Shown one piece after another: positions 44,011 through 54,139 of a stretch of DNA of 64,000 nt. The translations under genes and the position numbers were made by a program. This stretch comes from Aquatica leii (taxonomy: Eukaryota; Arthropoda; Insecta; Coleoptera; Lampyridae). The stretch lies in the NCBI GenBank assembly GCA_035610365.1, contig CM069432.1:16430001-16494000 (forward strand), written 5' to 3'. The notes under the pieces were generated by a model that saw only the letters and a list, made by a program, of their open reading frames with translations, searched no databases and had not been told where the DNA came from. The number at the start of each line of letters is the position of its first letter. Positions within the stretch are counted from its first letter, which is position 1.

Positions 44011-44610
44011 AATTCACGCATTAGAGAACTGTTTAAATGCAATTATTTTAATTATTTTTATTTGATATTAGTTATATTCTGATTTTGTTTATGTTTTTAC
44101 ATGATAACATAAACATAAGCTTATATTAATTTTGAATCTCTCTTAATATTTATTATTTTATTTTTTTATTTATTTTTTATGAGTCATCTCTTTATATAAA
44201 GTGATTTACTTATTTTTATATTACCGTTTCATTTTTCTGGTTATAGGTTGAGTATGCATAACCCTGCAAGACTTCACTTCTAACCAGGAAAAGAAACTAC
44301 TTTAAAAATGCTATTAATTTTAGAATTTGTTTATTAATTTTTCACTATGTTAATAAAAGACGATATTTATTTAATTATTATATTTAATGTTTTTTATGTA
44401 TCTCCCCTTCTCATTTGTCTTCATAAGATTATTACAAGACACTTTGGTACTTACTGGTTTAATATTTCAATGTGTACTTGTGTACTTAAAGTAACCACTT
44501 AATGACAAATATCATTTTGTCCCCATACTTCACATTTCATATATCACAAATATACTTGTATATACTTGTATATACGTGTATATACAAGTCTCCAAAGTTC
44601 CCATTTGACA

Positions 44611-44613
<3 letters not shown>
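44011..44613. other. Probable LINE 3' UTR and spacer
   Basis: 44250-44290 has a less AT-rich block (aaccctgcaagacttcactt). The short tandem atatacttgt/atatacgtgt repeats at 44555-44590 precede the (TA)n tract. gtctccaaagttccc at 44588 resembles gtcctcaaagttcca at 30727. Confidence 0.35.

Positions 44614-44646
<33 letters not shown>
44614..44646. repeat. (TA)n microsatellite
   Basis: About 16 TA units at the exact start of the right-hand half of a piggyBac relative; the left-hand half ends in a similar tract at 30558-30606. Confidence 0.85.
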
Positions 44647-44648
<2 letters not shown>

Positions 44649-45504
44649 TAAATATATGCAAAAAACAGTTTCTAAAACCTGACTGAATATTATTCTTATT
44701 TTTTGAATAGCAATCCAAAGAAACTGCTTTTGTGCACTTTTAAAACTAATCATGTTTGAAGTTTTTTGTAATTTTATTAATTTATACTAGTCGGTAAAAA
44801 GACAAACATTACAATTTCTGTAAGCCATATTTAAAAATATATGTCTTCATAGAATTTCTTTCTTGAAAAATCTAAACTAAAACCATTTCATACCAATTAA
44901 AATAAATTTAATACATTTCAATGCATTTCATAATTATTATTATAAAAAGTAGATTTTTTAATACAACTTGGTACAGTAAATCTTAATTTGTGTTTTTTTT
45001 AGATGCTGTCGACGACATTATAATGTAACGCATTTTACATACGTAAATCCCTTGCGTTATATTTGACAAAGTTTAGAACATTTATGTAGTACTTGTAATA
45101 TGTGATGATAGTAATAAGTAACTTTTAGACACATTTTTTTGGGTACAGGTTTTATATTTATGTTTTATTCATCATTTATAATTTTATTTTGTTAGTGTCA
45201 TTTTTATAAATAAACGTGTTTTTACAGAACATCTGCAGTGCTTTAATACGGTTTAATAAAAACTGTACAATGTGTAGCAAAAAAATCCAGACTAAATATA
45301 ATTTGCAAACATTACACATATGTAGCAGGTATATATTTTACAAATATCTCACAAATAATAGTGAGATACATCTAGAACATATTAAAAGGTAATATTTCCC
45401 ATATATTGGAAACAAATGTTGAGACGACATTTACATCTAATGTCTGCAATATATTGAAAACATATATTTAGAAGATATTTATAACTAATATTTAGAAAAT
45501 ATTC
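44647..45504 (+). mobile_element. piggyBac-family internal fragment, copy 4 (right part)
   Basis: Follows copy 2 from 16000 (aaatatatgcaacagtttcc-like) to 16890, including actagtcggtaaaaagacaa and gtaatatgtgatgatag. The right terminus is missing: at 45504 it joins the second host-like segment. It fits onto copy 3 at the TA tract to make one element. Confidence 0.7.
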
Positions 45505-45506
45505 GA

Positions 45507-45907
45507 ATTCATCTTCAGAAGAATGCAAGGTAGAAAGTGGCAGTAGTGAAGACGATGAAAATTATTTAGGCAATGGAAATAACAAAACAAAGATTTAAAA
45601 TTAAAAAAAATGTCATACGTTAATTTAAAAGTATTTGGCTACAATGCTAAAAGTAACCGCACCTAAAGAATATAACATACAATGCTTTAAAAATGTAAAC
45701 AAACATAAAACAGCGTTTGAACCTATAGAAACTGATGTTTCTATTATTGGCAAACACGATATCTTTGGAAGATTAAAAGATCTTTTTGTAGAGACAGATT
45801 GCAGAAAGCTTAAAACTGTATTTCCAGGTCTAGTGCATGTGTTTAAAAAAATTAAAGAAAAAACTGAGAAAAACATAATAATTTGGAATCAAGCTTTATT
45901 ACACTAA
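45507..45907 (+). CDS. Duplicated host-like coding segment, copy 2 (3' end)
   Basis: Acidic Ser-rich start (NSSSEECKVESGSSEDDENY), then from the ATG at 45644 an open frame MLKVTAPKEYNIQCFKNVNK, FEPIETDVSIIGKHDIFGR, LFVETDCRKLKTVFPGLVHV and IIIWNQALLH before a stop at 45907. An ataaaaatgc polyadenylation-like signal lies about 70 bp on. No family recognised. It extends past the point where copy 1 is broken. It probably represents the last exon of a cellular gene or of an unrecognised element. Confidence 0.4.
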
Positions 45908-46513
45908 AATATATATATAAATTTTCAGAAGAACTTGATTGTTTTAATTAATGTACATATATTGTATGGTTTTCAATAAAAATGCATCTCTAAGCAATTT
46001 CACTTTTTTTAGAATTAAATTCGTATACATTGCTAAAGTGGAGAAAATATATATAAAATGTTTTTATAGTGATCAATGATCTGTCTTATAAAACGCATAA
46101 ATTATAAAAGATTAAAAAGACGTTATTATAAAATTTTTTTAAGCAAACGGAGCTTAGAATTCGGTGTATTAAATCGTTCTTAGTTTTGTTACATTATTTA
46201 CTTTACTTTGTTACTAACTTTTAGTGATTCGAAGGCTTGTGTAACGAAACGATAAAACGCTTAGATGAAACAAATCTGGAATTTACGGTGATGCCCAATT
46301 TCACTTCATTTTTTGTATTTTTTGGATGCAGTGTTTATTATTATTATTAAACAAGATATTCCTTATGATACATTTTATGTTTTAAAAATATGTCTTAATT
46401 TTACTCAGCAGTGATAAAAAATAATTATAAATTATAGTAATTGCAGAATTAGATCCGCGCGAGCTTACAATATAGATGAAAATTACACATAAACAATTCA
46501 TTGAACTTAAAAT
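45908..46513. other. AT-rich spacer, nothing recognised
   Basis: The first 100 bp is probable 3' UTR of the preceding frame; the rest has no feature. Confidence 0.4.
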
Positions 46514-46824
46514 AACCAATAAACTATTACCCTAAAACGGTGCAAGATAGAGGAAAGTTGCAAATAAACATTTTTATAAAAGACAAAATTTACTACAAAA
46601 GAGTCCGCGGGAATGTATAATTATATCTAAGAGTTTAAGAATTACAGAATTTTAATGTAATGTAAGACATTTTCGTGCAACTTTGCACAATTGTATTTTC
46701 TAAACTATTGAAGGTATTTATACCCTTCCGTCGACTTTTTTAGAGTAAATTTTGTCGTTTATAAAAATATTTATGTGCAACTTACCTCTATTTTGGACCG
46801 TTTTAGGTAAATAATTTATTGGTT
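46514..46824. mobile_element. 311 bp foldback MITE
   Basis: The two ends are inverted copies about 100 bp long: aaccaataaac and ctaaaacggtgcaagataga at left against the inverse of ctctattttggaccgtttta at right, continuing through caaaatttact on both arms. Nearly the whole element is arms. No coding content. Confidence 0.75.
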
Positions 46825-47370
46825 TTTTTAAGTTATTAAGCAAACAATTTCAATACAAAAATTGTGGCGGTTTCGATGCAGGCATGATTTACAAGAAAAA
46901 CAACTCTTACGACACCGACAAAACTACCCTTAGTCGCAAAAAAAGCCGCGGTGGTCACCAAAAACAACTCGACCGAAACACACATGTTCTACTAAACCGA
47001 TAATTTATGTTCAAACTTTAAAATGCATAAACGAAATAATTTAATAATAAAAATAAAAACTATCAGCAATTACTAGTTTAAGTCACAAACGATTTTACTC
47101 TAAAATAATCAACATAGGACGAAAATATGTAAAATAAAATTTGAGTAGATTTTAAATGTTTAAATTGTATAAACAGTCAAGTAATTGTACAGATTATTAG
47201 AGTTATAAATCAGTTAAGACTAGAGAGAGGATTCATGTTATGGTAAAGTTCATTTTTTTAATGATTTTTTATAGTCAGTAGCCCATTTGTTTAATATTAA
47301 TACGAGAAAAAATTATAGAACCGGTAAATTATTAAATTGTTAAAGGGATTCATTCTTATTGGTCAATTTG
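46825..47370. other. Spacer, nothing recognised
   Basis: A GC-richer patch at 46860-46990 (gccgcggtggtcacc) has no recognisable coding content. Confidence 0.35.
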
Positions 47371-47865
47371 TTAAATTTTAAAATGTATTTTTTACATATG
47401 TTTCGAACTTTAAAATAATGAAGCTCATCTTCAGAAAAGTCTACAAAAAATATTTACAACTTACAAAAAGTTAACATTAGAAAAAAATTTTTAACTTACA
47501 TTTTTCTTTAAATGTCCAATATGAAAATTTGTAACTAGATAATTAAAAAATGTAAGTTTTATAAAATGTTAAATGTAAATTATTTTAAAAAAGAAAGATG
47601 GTGCAATGTAAAAACAACTCTAAAGAAATTTAAGTTTAAAATAATAATTGGAATTTTGATCGTTCAACAAAAAAATTTTATTTGTTATTTTAATATAAAT
47701 TAACTCTAGTGATTCAAGAATTTGTTTGTTATGGATGTAAGTTGAAAATTTTTTTCTAATCTTAACTTTTTATAAGTTGTAAATATTTTTTGTAGACTTT
47801 TCTGAATATGAGCTTCATTATTTTAAAGCTCGAAACATATGTAAAAAATACATTTTAAAATTTAA
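47371..47865. mobile_element. 495 bp foldback MITE with about 130 bp arms
   Basis: The left arm (ttaaattttaaaatgtattt, then gaagctcatcttcagaaaag) is nearly identical to the inverse of the right arm (cttttctgaatatgagcttc, then aaaatacattttaaaattta). Flanks attcttattggtcaattt and atttattattggtgaac are themselves similar in direct orientation, possibly an unusually long target duplication. Confidence 0.75.
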
Positions 47866-48172
47866 TGAATTTATTATTGGTGAACTAGTAATTTTAATAA
47901 TTTAGTAAATTTTTATTCCATTTGAAACACGCAGCGCCGCCCAGTAACAAAACGTCGTAACATCTTAAGGGTAGAAAGAAGCAGAACGCCGCTTTCAACA
48001 AATTGAGTAAAAAAAAAGTCAATTTGCAGATTTGGTACTGAGAAGGTTTGTGAACCAATCTGAAAAAAGCGTTTTAGGAAATAAAGTCAAATTGCGTACA
48101 AAGAAGGAATAGAGTTTTAAACAAAGGTTTTAAAAACCCTGACGCGGTGCAAAAACGAATAAAGTTGCATAC

Positions 48173-48335
48173 GGGAGTTCTTCTTTACGCGCTGGTTTTT
48201 TTACCTACTCGAAAAAGTTATTAACGCGCTGGTTTTTTTTACATATCCGAAGAACAGTTACTGACAGGTGGTGTTTTTTTCGTATTTGCGAAAGAAGAGT
48301 TACTGACAAGCTGGTTTCTTTCACGTACATTTATT
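48173..48335 (+). repeat. Tandem repeat in the leader of gypsy element B
   Basis: About four units of 45-50 bp sharing gagttactgaca and gctggttttttt, ending in a tacg/tatc plus gaaaaag motif. It lies upstream of the Gag of element B, in its LTR or leader, where tandem repeats often sit. Confidence 0.65.
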
Positions 48336-48471
48336 ATTTTTCTTTGAGTGTACGTTTTGTATAAAGTTATTAGTTAGTGACAAATTGTAACGTCTAGTCA
48401 AGACCCAACAAACCGCAATACGTGATCTTTAATTTGAGGTTTAAGCGCCATATAAAAAAGTCAGAGGTTAG

Positions 48472-49480
48472 TTGAAATTAAATTATTTGTTCAATCGGAA
48501 AAAGGTATTACAACTTCAAGTAAATTAAAATTTCTACTAAGAGAAGAATTTGAAGAAAAAATTAATAGCTCGCAGGTTCACAAACTGTTAATGAGTCGAA
48601 AAAGAGAAAAGAGGAGTTGTCACAAGAATATGTTCTAAAAATGAGAGAGATAGGCAGCAGAGCTGAAATTGAACCGGAAGTAGTGATGCAGTACACCATT
48701 GACGGAATAATGGACGACACGTCAAATAAAATTGTTTTATACGGAGCTAAAGATTTTCAAGAGTTTAAAGAAAAAGTAAAATTCTATGATACAATAAAGT
48801 TTAAAAGTGCAATTACGCAAAAAAATTCAGCACCAAGCACATCATTTAGCAAAAAAAGTTATGCAAACACACATAACAATGATAAACAAAAGAGCGAGAA
48901 CAATTTTGAACAAGGTATTTGTTTTAATTGTGGTGAAAAAGGACATCGTTCAAAAGATTGCCCTTCGAAATATAAAGGAACAAAATGTTTTTGTTGTAAT
49001 GAATTTGGACATGTATCTACATCGTGTAAAAATGATTTCAACAATAAAAAAGAAATGACATCTGAAGCAAGCGTTAGTACATTAGAAGTAAGGTCGCGAA
49101 ACCACATCAAATTGACTATAGACGAAATAGAAGTAATTACTCTGTTTGATACAGGCAGCGACCTTGAAGCAATCAGGCAAGATATTTTTGACGATAAGTT
49201 TAAGAACATACCATTGCGAGAAAACTTCATTGTTCTTACGGGAATTGGTGCAAGTAAGGTTAAAACTTTGAGATCATTTTGCAAAACCGTAATTATAAAT
49301 AACGAAACTTTTGAATTAACGTTTCATGTTATTCCTAAAAACGCTTTAAGGCAATTATTGGAAATAAACTACTAAAAGTATCCGAGATTGTGTTGAGAGA
49401 AGATGGTATTCTAGTTCACAAAAAAGAAGAAATTAATTTTCTAATGCAGATTCGACTAGAAAACGAAGACTAATGTGTAA
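48472..49480 (+). pseudogene. gypsy-type Gag-protease (element B)
   Basis: Reading starts within Gag (LVEIKLFVQSEKGI, then LLREEFEEKINSSQVHKLLM) and runs in one frame into SQEYVLKMREIGSRAEIEPE. Two intact zinc knuckles follow (CFNCGEKGHRSKDC and CFCCNEFGHVSTSC), then the protease active site TLFDTGSDLEAI with an intact D-T-G. There is no frameshift between Gag and protease; it is open from upstream of 48617 to a stop at 49375, beyond which ILVHKKEEINFLMQI continues in another frame. The Gag N-terminus is missing or unreadable, with a stop just before 48472. Confidence 0.82.
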
Positions 49481-49519
49481 ATACGGATCACATTAAAAAC
49501 GTAAAGCATAAAGCAGCAA

Positions 49520-50300
49520 TCGAAGAAATTGTGAAAAATTATATACCAAAGAAAACAAAACGTACGGAAGTCGAAATGAAAATTATTTTAACAAATTAAG
49601 AGTCTGTTTACCAAATACCTAGAAATTCGAGAAAAAAAAGAAAGGATAAGCAGATACAAGAATGGGTAGATAATAATATCATAAAACCTAGCTGTTCCGA
49701 TTTTGCCAGCCCCATAGTTTTAGTTAAAAAGAAGAATGGCCAAACAAGATTTTGCATTGACTACCAGCAACTGAATAAAAAAATTATTAAGGATCGTTTT
49801 CCAAAACCGCTAATCGATGACGTATTGGATAAATTACAAGATGCTAAAGTTTTTAGTACTATAGACTTAAAAATTCCATGTTTCAGTTGCAGAAAATAGT
49901 ACGAAACATACTTCATTTGTGACTCCCAGCGGCCAATGTGGGTTTTTAAGATGTCCATTGGGATTATGTAATAGTCCAGCAGTTTTTGATAGATATGTTT
50001 ATCAAGTGTTGAGAGAGTTGATAAACCAAGAGCTTGAAGTTGTATACATGGACAACCTAGTTATTCCATCAGCGTCTAAAGAAGAAGGGATACATCGGTT
50101 AAAAATAGTGTTAGATGTAGCACAGAAATATGGTCTTAAGATTAATAAGACAAAGTGTCAATTCCTTAACCATAAAATAGAGTTTTTAGGACATATAATA
50201 GAAAATGGCACAATTAAGCCATCAGTAGCAAAAACCATTGCTATCAAAAATTATCCTAAACCAAAAACGATTAAACAAATATAAAGTTATTTAGGACTTA
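49520..50300 (+). pseudogene. gypsy-type reverse transcriptase (element B)
   Basis: Reads KPSCSDFASPIVLVKKKNGQ, TRFCIDYQQLNKKIIKDRFP, KVFSTIDLK, then CGFLRCPLGLCNSPAVFDRY, and the catalytic box VVYMDNLVI, in which the second Asp of the usual YxDD is Asn. CQFLNHKIEFLGHIIENG follows. Stops at 49600 and 49899 and a frameshift near 49895 interrupt it. The Asp-to-Asn change would abolish polymerase activity. Confidence 0.87.
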
Positions 50301-50893
50301 TGGGATATTTTCGCGAATTTATAAAGTCGTACGCACTAATTGCAAAACCGTTGAGTGACATTTTGAAGAAGAACCAAAACTTTGACGAAAACCTAAGATT
50401 TGCGTATCTAAAATTGAAGGAATTGCTTACCAGCGAACCTGTTTTACATATATTTAAACAAAACCGTGATACAGAACTTCACACAGACGCTAGCAAACAC
50501 GGCTACGGAGCCATTCTGTTACAAAAGTTAGACGAAGACGGTTATTTTTATCCAATTTAATACATGTACAAAAAGACTATTCCCGCCAAAGAAAAGTACG
50601 ACAGTTATCAGTTAGAAGTATTAGCTATAATTCAATCAGTTAAAAAATTTTGGGTTTACTTACTAGGAATAAAATTCAAAATCGTTACTGACTGTTGTAC
50701 ATTTCAGAAGGCAATGAACAAAAAAGATTTGACGACAAGAGTAGCTAGATGGGCCTTGCTATTAGAAGAATTTGAATATTCTATTGAGGACAGAAAGAAA
50801 GAACGTATGAAGCACGTAGACGCTTTAAGCCGATACTCAACAATTATGATTATAGAAGGTTACAAGCTGCTCAGCAAAACGACACAGCATTAA
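50300..50893 (+). pseudogene. gypsy-type RNase H (element B)
   Basis: Connection region YFREFIKSYALIAKPLSDIL, then ELHTDASKHGYGAILLQ with the first RNase H Asp, a stop at 50558, YDSYQLEVLAIIQSVKKFWV containing the Glu, KIVTDCCTFQKAMNKK with the next Asp, and the tether end KHVDALSRYS. All landmark acidic residues seen are kept. Only the single stop separates it from an open frame. Confidence 0.85.
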
Positions 50894-50899
50894 AAGCTA

Positions 50900-52064
50900 T
50901 AATGAAAATTTTAAAAACAGAACCTTATAATGACTACATTTTACTTAATGGAATTTTATACATAGAGCAAAATGGGGAGAAATTGTTAGTGGTACCGAAA
51001 ACCATACAAACTGAAATTATTAAAGACGCACATGGCCCTAGTCATTTTGCATTAAAGAAAACTAACGGATTAATTTCAAAGGCGTACTATATTCCAAAAA
51101 AAAAAACGAAAAAATTGAAGAATGTATTGCCGCTTGCATTCCATGTATTTTAGGAAATCGTAAACAAGGAAAACAGGGAGATTTTTTAAATCCAATACGA
51201 AAAAGCGATATACCATTAGACACTTATCATTTAGATCATTGTGGACCATTTGAAACGACGAGGAAGAATTATAAATTCATTTTTATAATAATAAATGATT
51301 TTTCAAAATTTACATGGATTTATCCAACAAAAGCAGTAAATGTTAAAGAGGTCATAGAGAAATTGACTGCTCACTAGATTATTTTTGGAAATCCAAGGAA
51401 AATAATTACAGATAAAGAAGGTTGCTTTAGATCCAAAGATTTTGTCTAAATAAAAATATTAACCACATTCAAATAACTACAGGTGTTCCAAGAGGTAACG
51501 ATCAAGTCAAAATTACAGTTCAGACTGTTATTGCTGCATTACGACGAATGTCAGTAGAGAAACCAGAAGAATGGTTCAAACTTGTGCCACTGCTGCAACA
51601 ACATTTAAACAATACTTTCAGTAGAAGTATTATTAATAATCCATTTCAAATCATGTTTGGAGTTGAGCTACGGCGAAGAGAAAGCCTCGAAACAATAGAG
51701 ATTCTTGAAGAAGTTGCTCGAAAGATTTTTGAAGATCAACGCAATGAGATGAGAGCAAACGCTAATGAAACAATTAGAGAAAACAAAAAATCCTTCAATC
51801 TTAGACGTAAAAAATTACATAATTATCAAGTAGGCGACATTGTTGCTATAAAACGAACGCAATTTGGTTCTGGCATTAAACTATTTCCACGATTTTTAGG
51901 TACATACAAAATTATTAAAGTAAAGTTAAACGATAGATACGAGAGAGAAAATAGGAGATGGAGAGGGACCTAAAGTATCATCATCTAGCGCCGACAAAAT
52001 TAAACCGTGGAATCGGGTAGGTGAGGATTATTTCTCATCTGAGTCAGATGACGAGCAGGTGTAA
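50900..52064 (+). pseudogene. gypsy-type integrase (element B)
   Basis: Zinc-binding region with HGPSHFALKKTNGLISKAYY, core starting DTYHLDHCGPFETT (first Asp), IFIIINDFSKFTWIYPTKA, then IITDKEGCFRSKDF (second Asp), with stops and shifts at 51153, 51376 and about 51450. The Glu region reads QEVTIKSK after frame change and is damaged. The C-terminal domain is clear: LNNTFSRSIINNPFQIMFG, YQVGDIVAIKRTQFGSG and FLGTYKIIKV, then the acidic end EDYFSSESDDEQV and a stop at 52064, a usual Pol C-terminus in this group. LTR partners of element B were not identified. Confidence 0.82.
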
Positions 52065-52660
52065 CCGGCGTTGAAATTTGGTCGTGAATCTTCTGTAAAA
52101 GACCCCGTATTCAAGTTTGTTTTGCTTAATTTATAAGCGATTGAGTAGTTCCGTGAAAGCATCAAAAACGTTCACTGGTTTAATTTTATTACGTCAATTG
52201 AAGTTGATTGTCAAATTTTGTATTTAATAATTATTCCACAATTATTATTGGTTTATTTTTTTTAAACGCATAAAGGTCCGTGGTCTTTATTACGATTTAG
52301 TATTTTATTTCTGGTTATTGCATTGGATTATTTATCTAATTAATGGTTTCCTTTCTGTAATGAAATTTGATACATTTTTCTTAGTATCTACTTTTGTTTA
52401 TTTTAAACCCATTTTCGAGCGCGATTGTATCATTTGTTAATTTAGTTGAGTAAGCAATTTTCGTGAGAATGTTCTTTTTTCAATGTGCGTACGTGACGTG
52501 ACGCATGTGGTGACAATATTTTTCATCTTTGTTAATTTACTTTGTTTAGTGTTCCATCTTTTACAAAGATTTTACGGCGCAAATTTATTGAACTAAGTGG
52601 AATTACGAGGTGATATAAGGATTAAAATTTTGATTTTGAAGGAGATTTTTGGTGGCAATT
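52065..52660. other. 3' region of gypsy element B
   Basis: AT-rich sequence after Pol, probably 3' UTR and LTR, but no direct-repeat partner upstream of 48 kb was recognised. Confidence 0.35.
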
Positions 52661-53110
52661 AAGAATACCGGGTACCGTGATGTAGTCAAGTGATCGGGGT
52701 GCCTTTACCCTACCGTTATGTAATACCGCGGAACTTAAATGGAACCGTGAAAATTAAGTGTGGTGGTGGAAAAGTTTGGTTTTCCAATTTCGTAATTTTA
52801 CGGGTTAATATTCTTCATGGTTTCCAAAATTACGCTAACGTTTCGAGTTGGATTGGCTATCAAAGTTTTGTGTTAAGAGGAAAATCCAGTCTTCGCTTTT
52901 GTGCGGATTCACGTTGGTATTAAAAGAAAATTCTTCCGCCGTCATTCCATTGTTTGAGGTACCTTCCAACGTTTGTTCCCGTAGACAGAATCAACCACAA
53001 GTTCTTTCCTGGAGTTACAACGAGAATTCAAGGTATTTATTTTGCACCATTTATTGAATCGTGAAGTTCTTGTTTACGCGATTGTGTTTTAAAAGCTCTG
53101 AGTTCCTAAG
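52661..53110 (+). repeat. Dispersed leader-like repeat, copy 1
   Basis: Loosely matches 63460-63800: ccaatttcgtaatt against ctttttcgtaatt, attgtttgaggtaccttcc against attgtttgggaagcagcca, and agaattcaaggtatttat against agaattaaggtatttat. The last could be a splice donor. Probably leader or spacer of a retroelement family; the two short open frames here have no motif. Confidence 0.35.
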
Positions 53111-53622
53111 AGAAAGCAAAAGTGTCGCGAATTGATGTACCAATAATGTAATTAATAATTGTTAGTATTTGTCGAAAATACGTGATAAAATTTTCGTTGA
53201 AGTAAAGTTTTATATTGGACGTAATTGTGAAAATTTACGATTACAAATTTTCGTCTTTGTTAATAACGAATTATTTCGTCTTATATATTTAAGTAAGTTC
53301 TTTTATGTAATGCGCCCACGTCCGTGAATATTAGGTAATTAAGATTTGTCAATTCTGTATGTTTTTTTTTTGTTTTTGTGCAGTTAGTCAGTTAACTTTA
53401 ACTTTTTTTTTCTTTTGTTTATCAAACGTTCATTTTACGTACAACTTTTTTTTGTTGTTTGTTGTTTTGATTTTGTTGATTTTAATACTATTATTTTATT
53501 TCATTTTGTTTTGTGTGTTTAAATAAGTTCAAATAAATTTAAAATAGTTAAATTGTAACAAGCTTTTAATTCCGTCGGCCTCCGCGTGTGTAATTTTACT
53601 AAATTATTTCAGATTTTAGTGA

Positions 53623-53660
53623 GATACACTCTAATAAGGTAAGTCCATTTAGAGTGTATC
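53623..53660. other. Perfect 12 bp hairpin with a splice-donor loop
   Basis: gatacactctaa and ttagagtgtatc are exact inverted repeats around a 14-base loop, taaggtaagtccat, that holds a consensus AAG/GTAAGT donor. Context is a non-coding T-rich leader-like region. Confidence 0.55.
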
Positions 53661-53879
53661 CTTCAGGAGCGGGTTCGTGGTTGGCAAGGGCCAGAAGTCC
53701 ATTAAGCTTTACTCCTTCCTAGCGCCCTTTGATTATGACTTTATTACTTTTCGATTTTGTGTCTTCGTCAAGATTATCCAAATCAATCACGAAATTTTGA
53801 ATATAACCCACCTCGTCTCCACTGAGCAGCGGCATAACATCGTTTATGTTACCTTATTTCAGGCAGTGGCATTGTTTCA

Positions 53880-54130
53880 AATTTTGCATATAACACAGGA
53901 TGGCCGAGATGTGGGGTTGACCTTAGAATAATAGAAAAACGCAGGTAGAGGGTACAGATGACGAGACGACCTAACGACGTAAAGACGTATAGACGTGCGC
54001 TAAGTTGTATTGTTATTGTTAAATTGTCAGTGAATAGAATCATTATTATTAAAAAATCAACAACCATCTGTAAATATTTTGTAAATAAATGTTACTTAAT
54101 TAATTCAAGTGTATTGAGTAAATTTAAACA
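53880..54130 (+). repeat. Possible LTR
   Basis: Has an initiator-type attgtcagtgaata near 54024, tgtaaatattttgtaaataaatg polyadenylation-type sequence and a GC-richer, T-poor first half (gacgagacgacctaacgacg), as in insect BEL/gypsy LTRs. No direct-repeat partner was found, so this is tentative. Confidence 0.25.
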
Positions 54131-54139
54131 ACCCATATA

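Noticed and set aside
44530-44753. Minus-strand open frames of 62-69 codons with (Tyr-Ile)n
   Set aside because: They read through the (TA)n microsatellite and have no other content.
48859-49284. Minus-strand 141-codon open frame
   Set aside because: Antisense to the Gag-protease of element B, whose zinc knuckles and D-T-G site fix the true strand.
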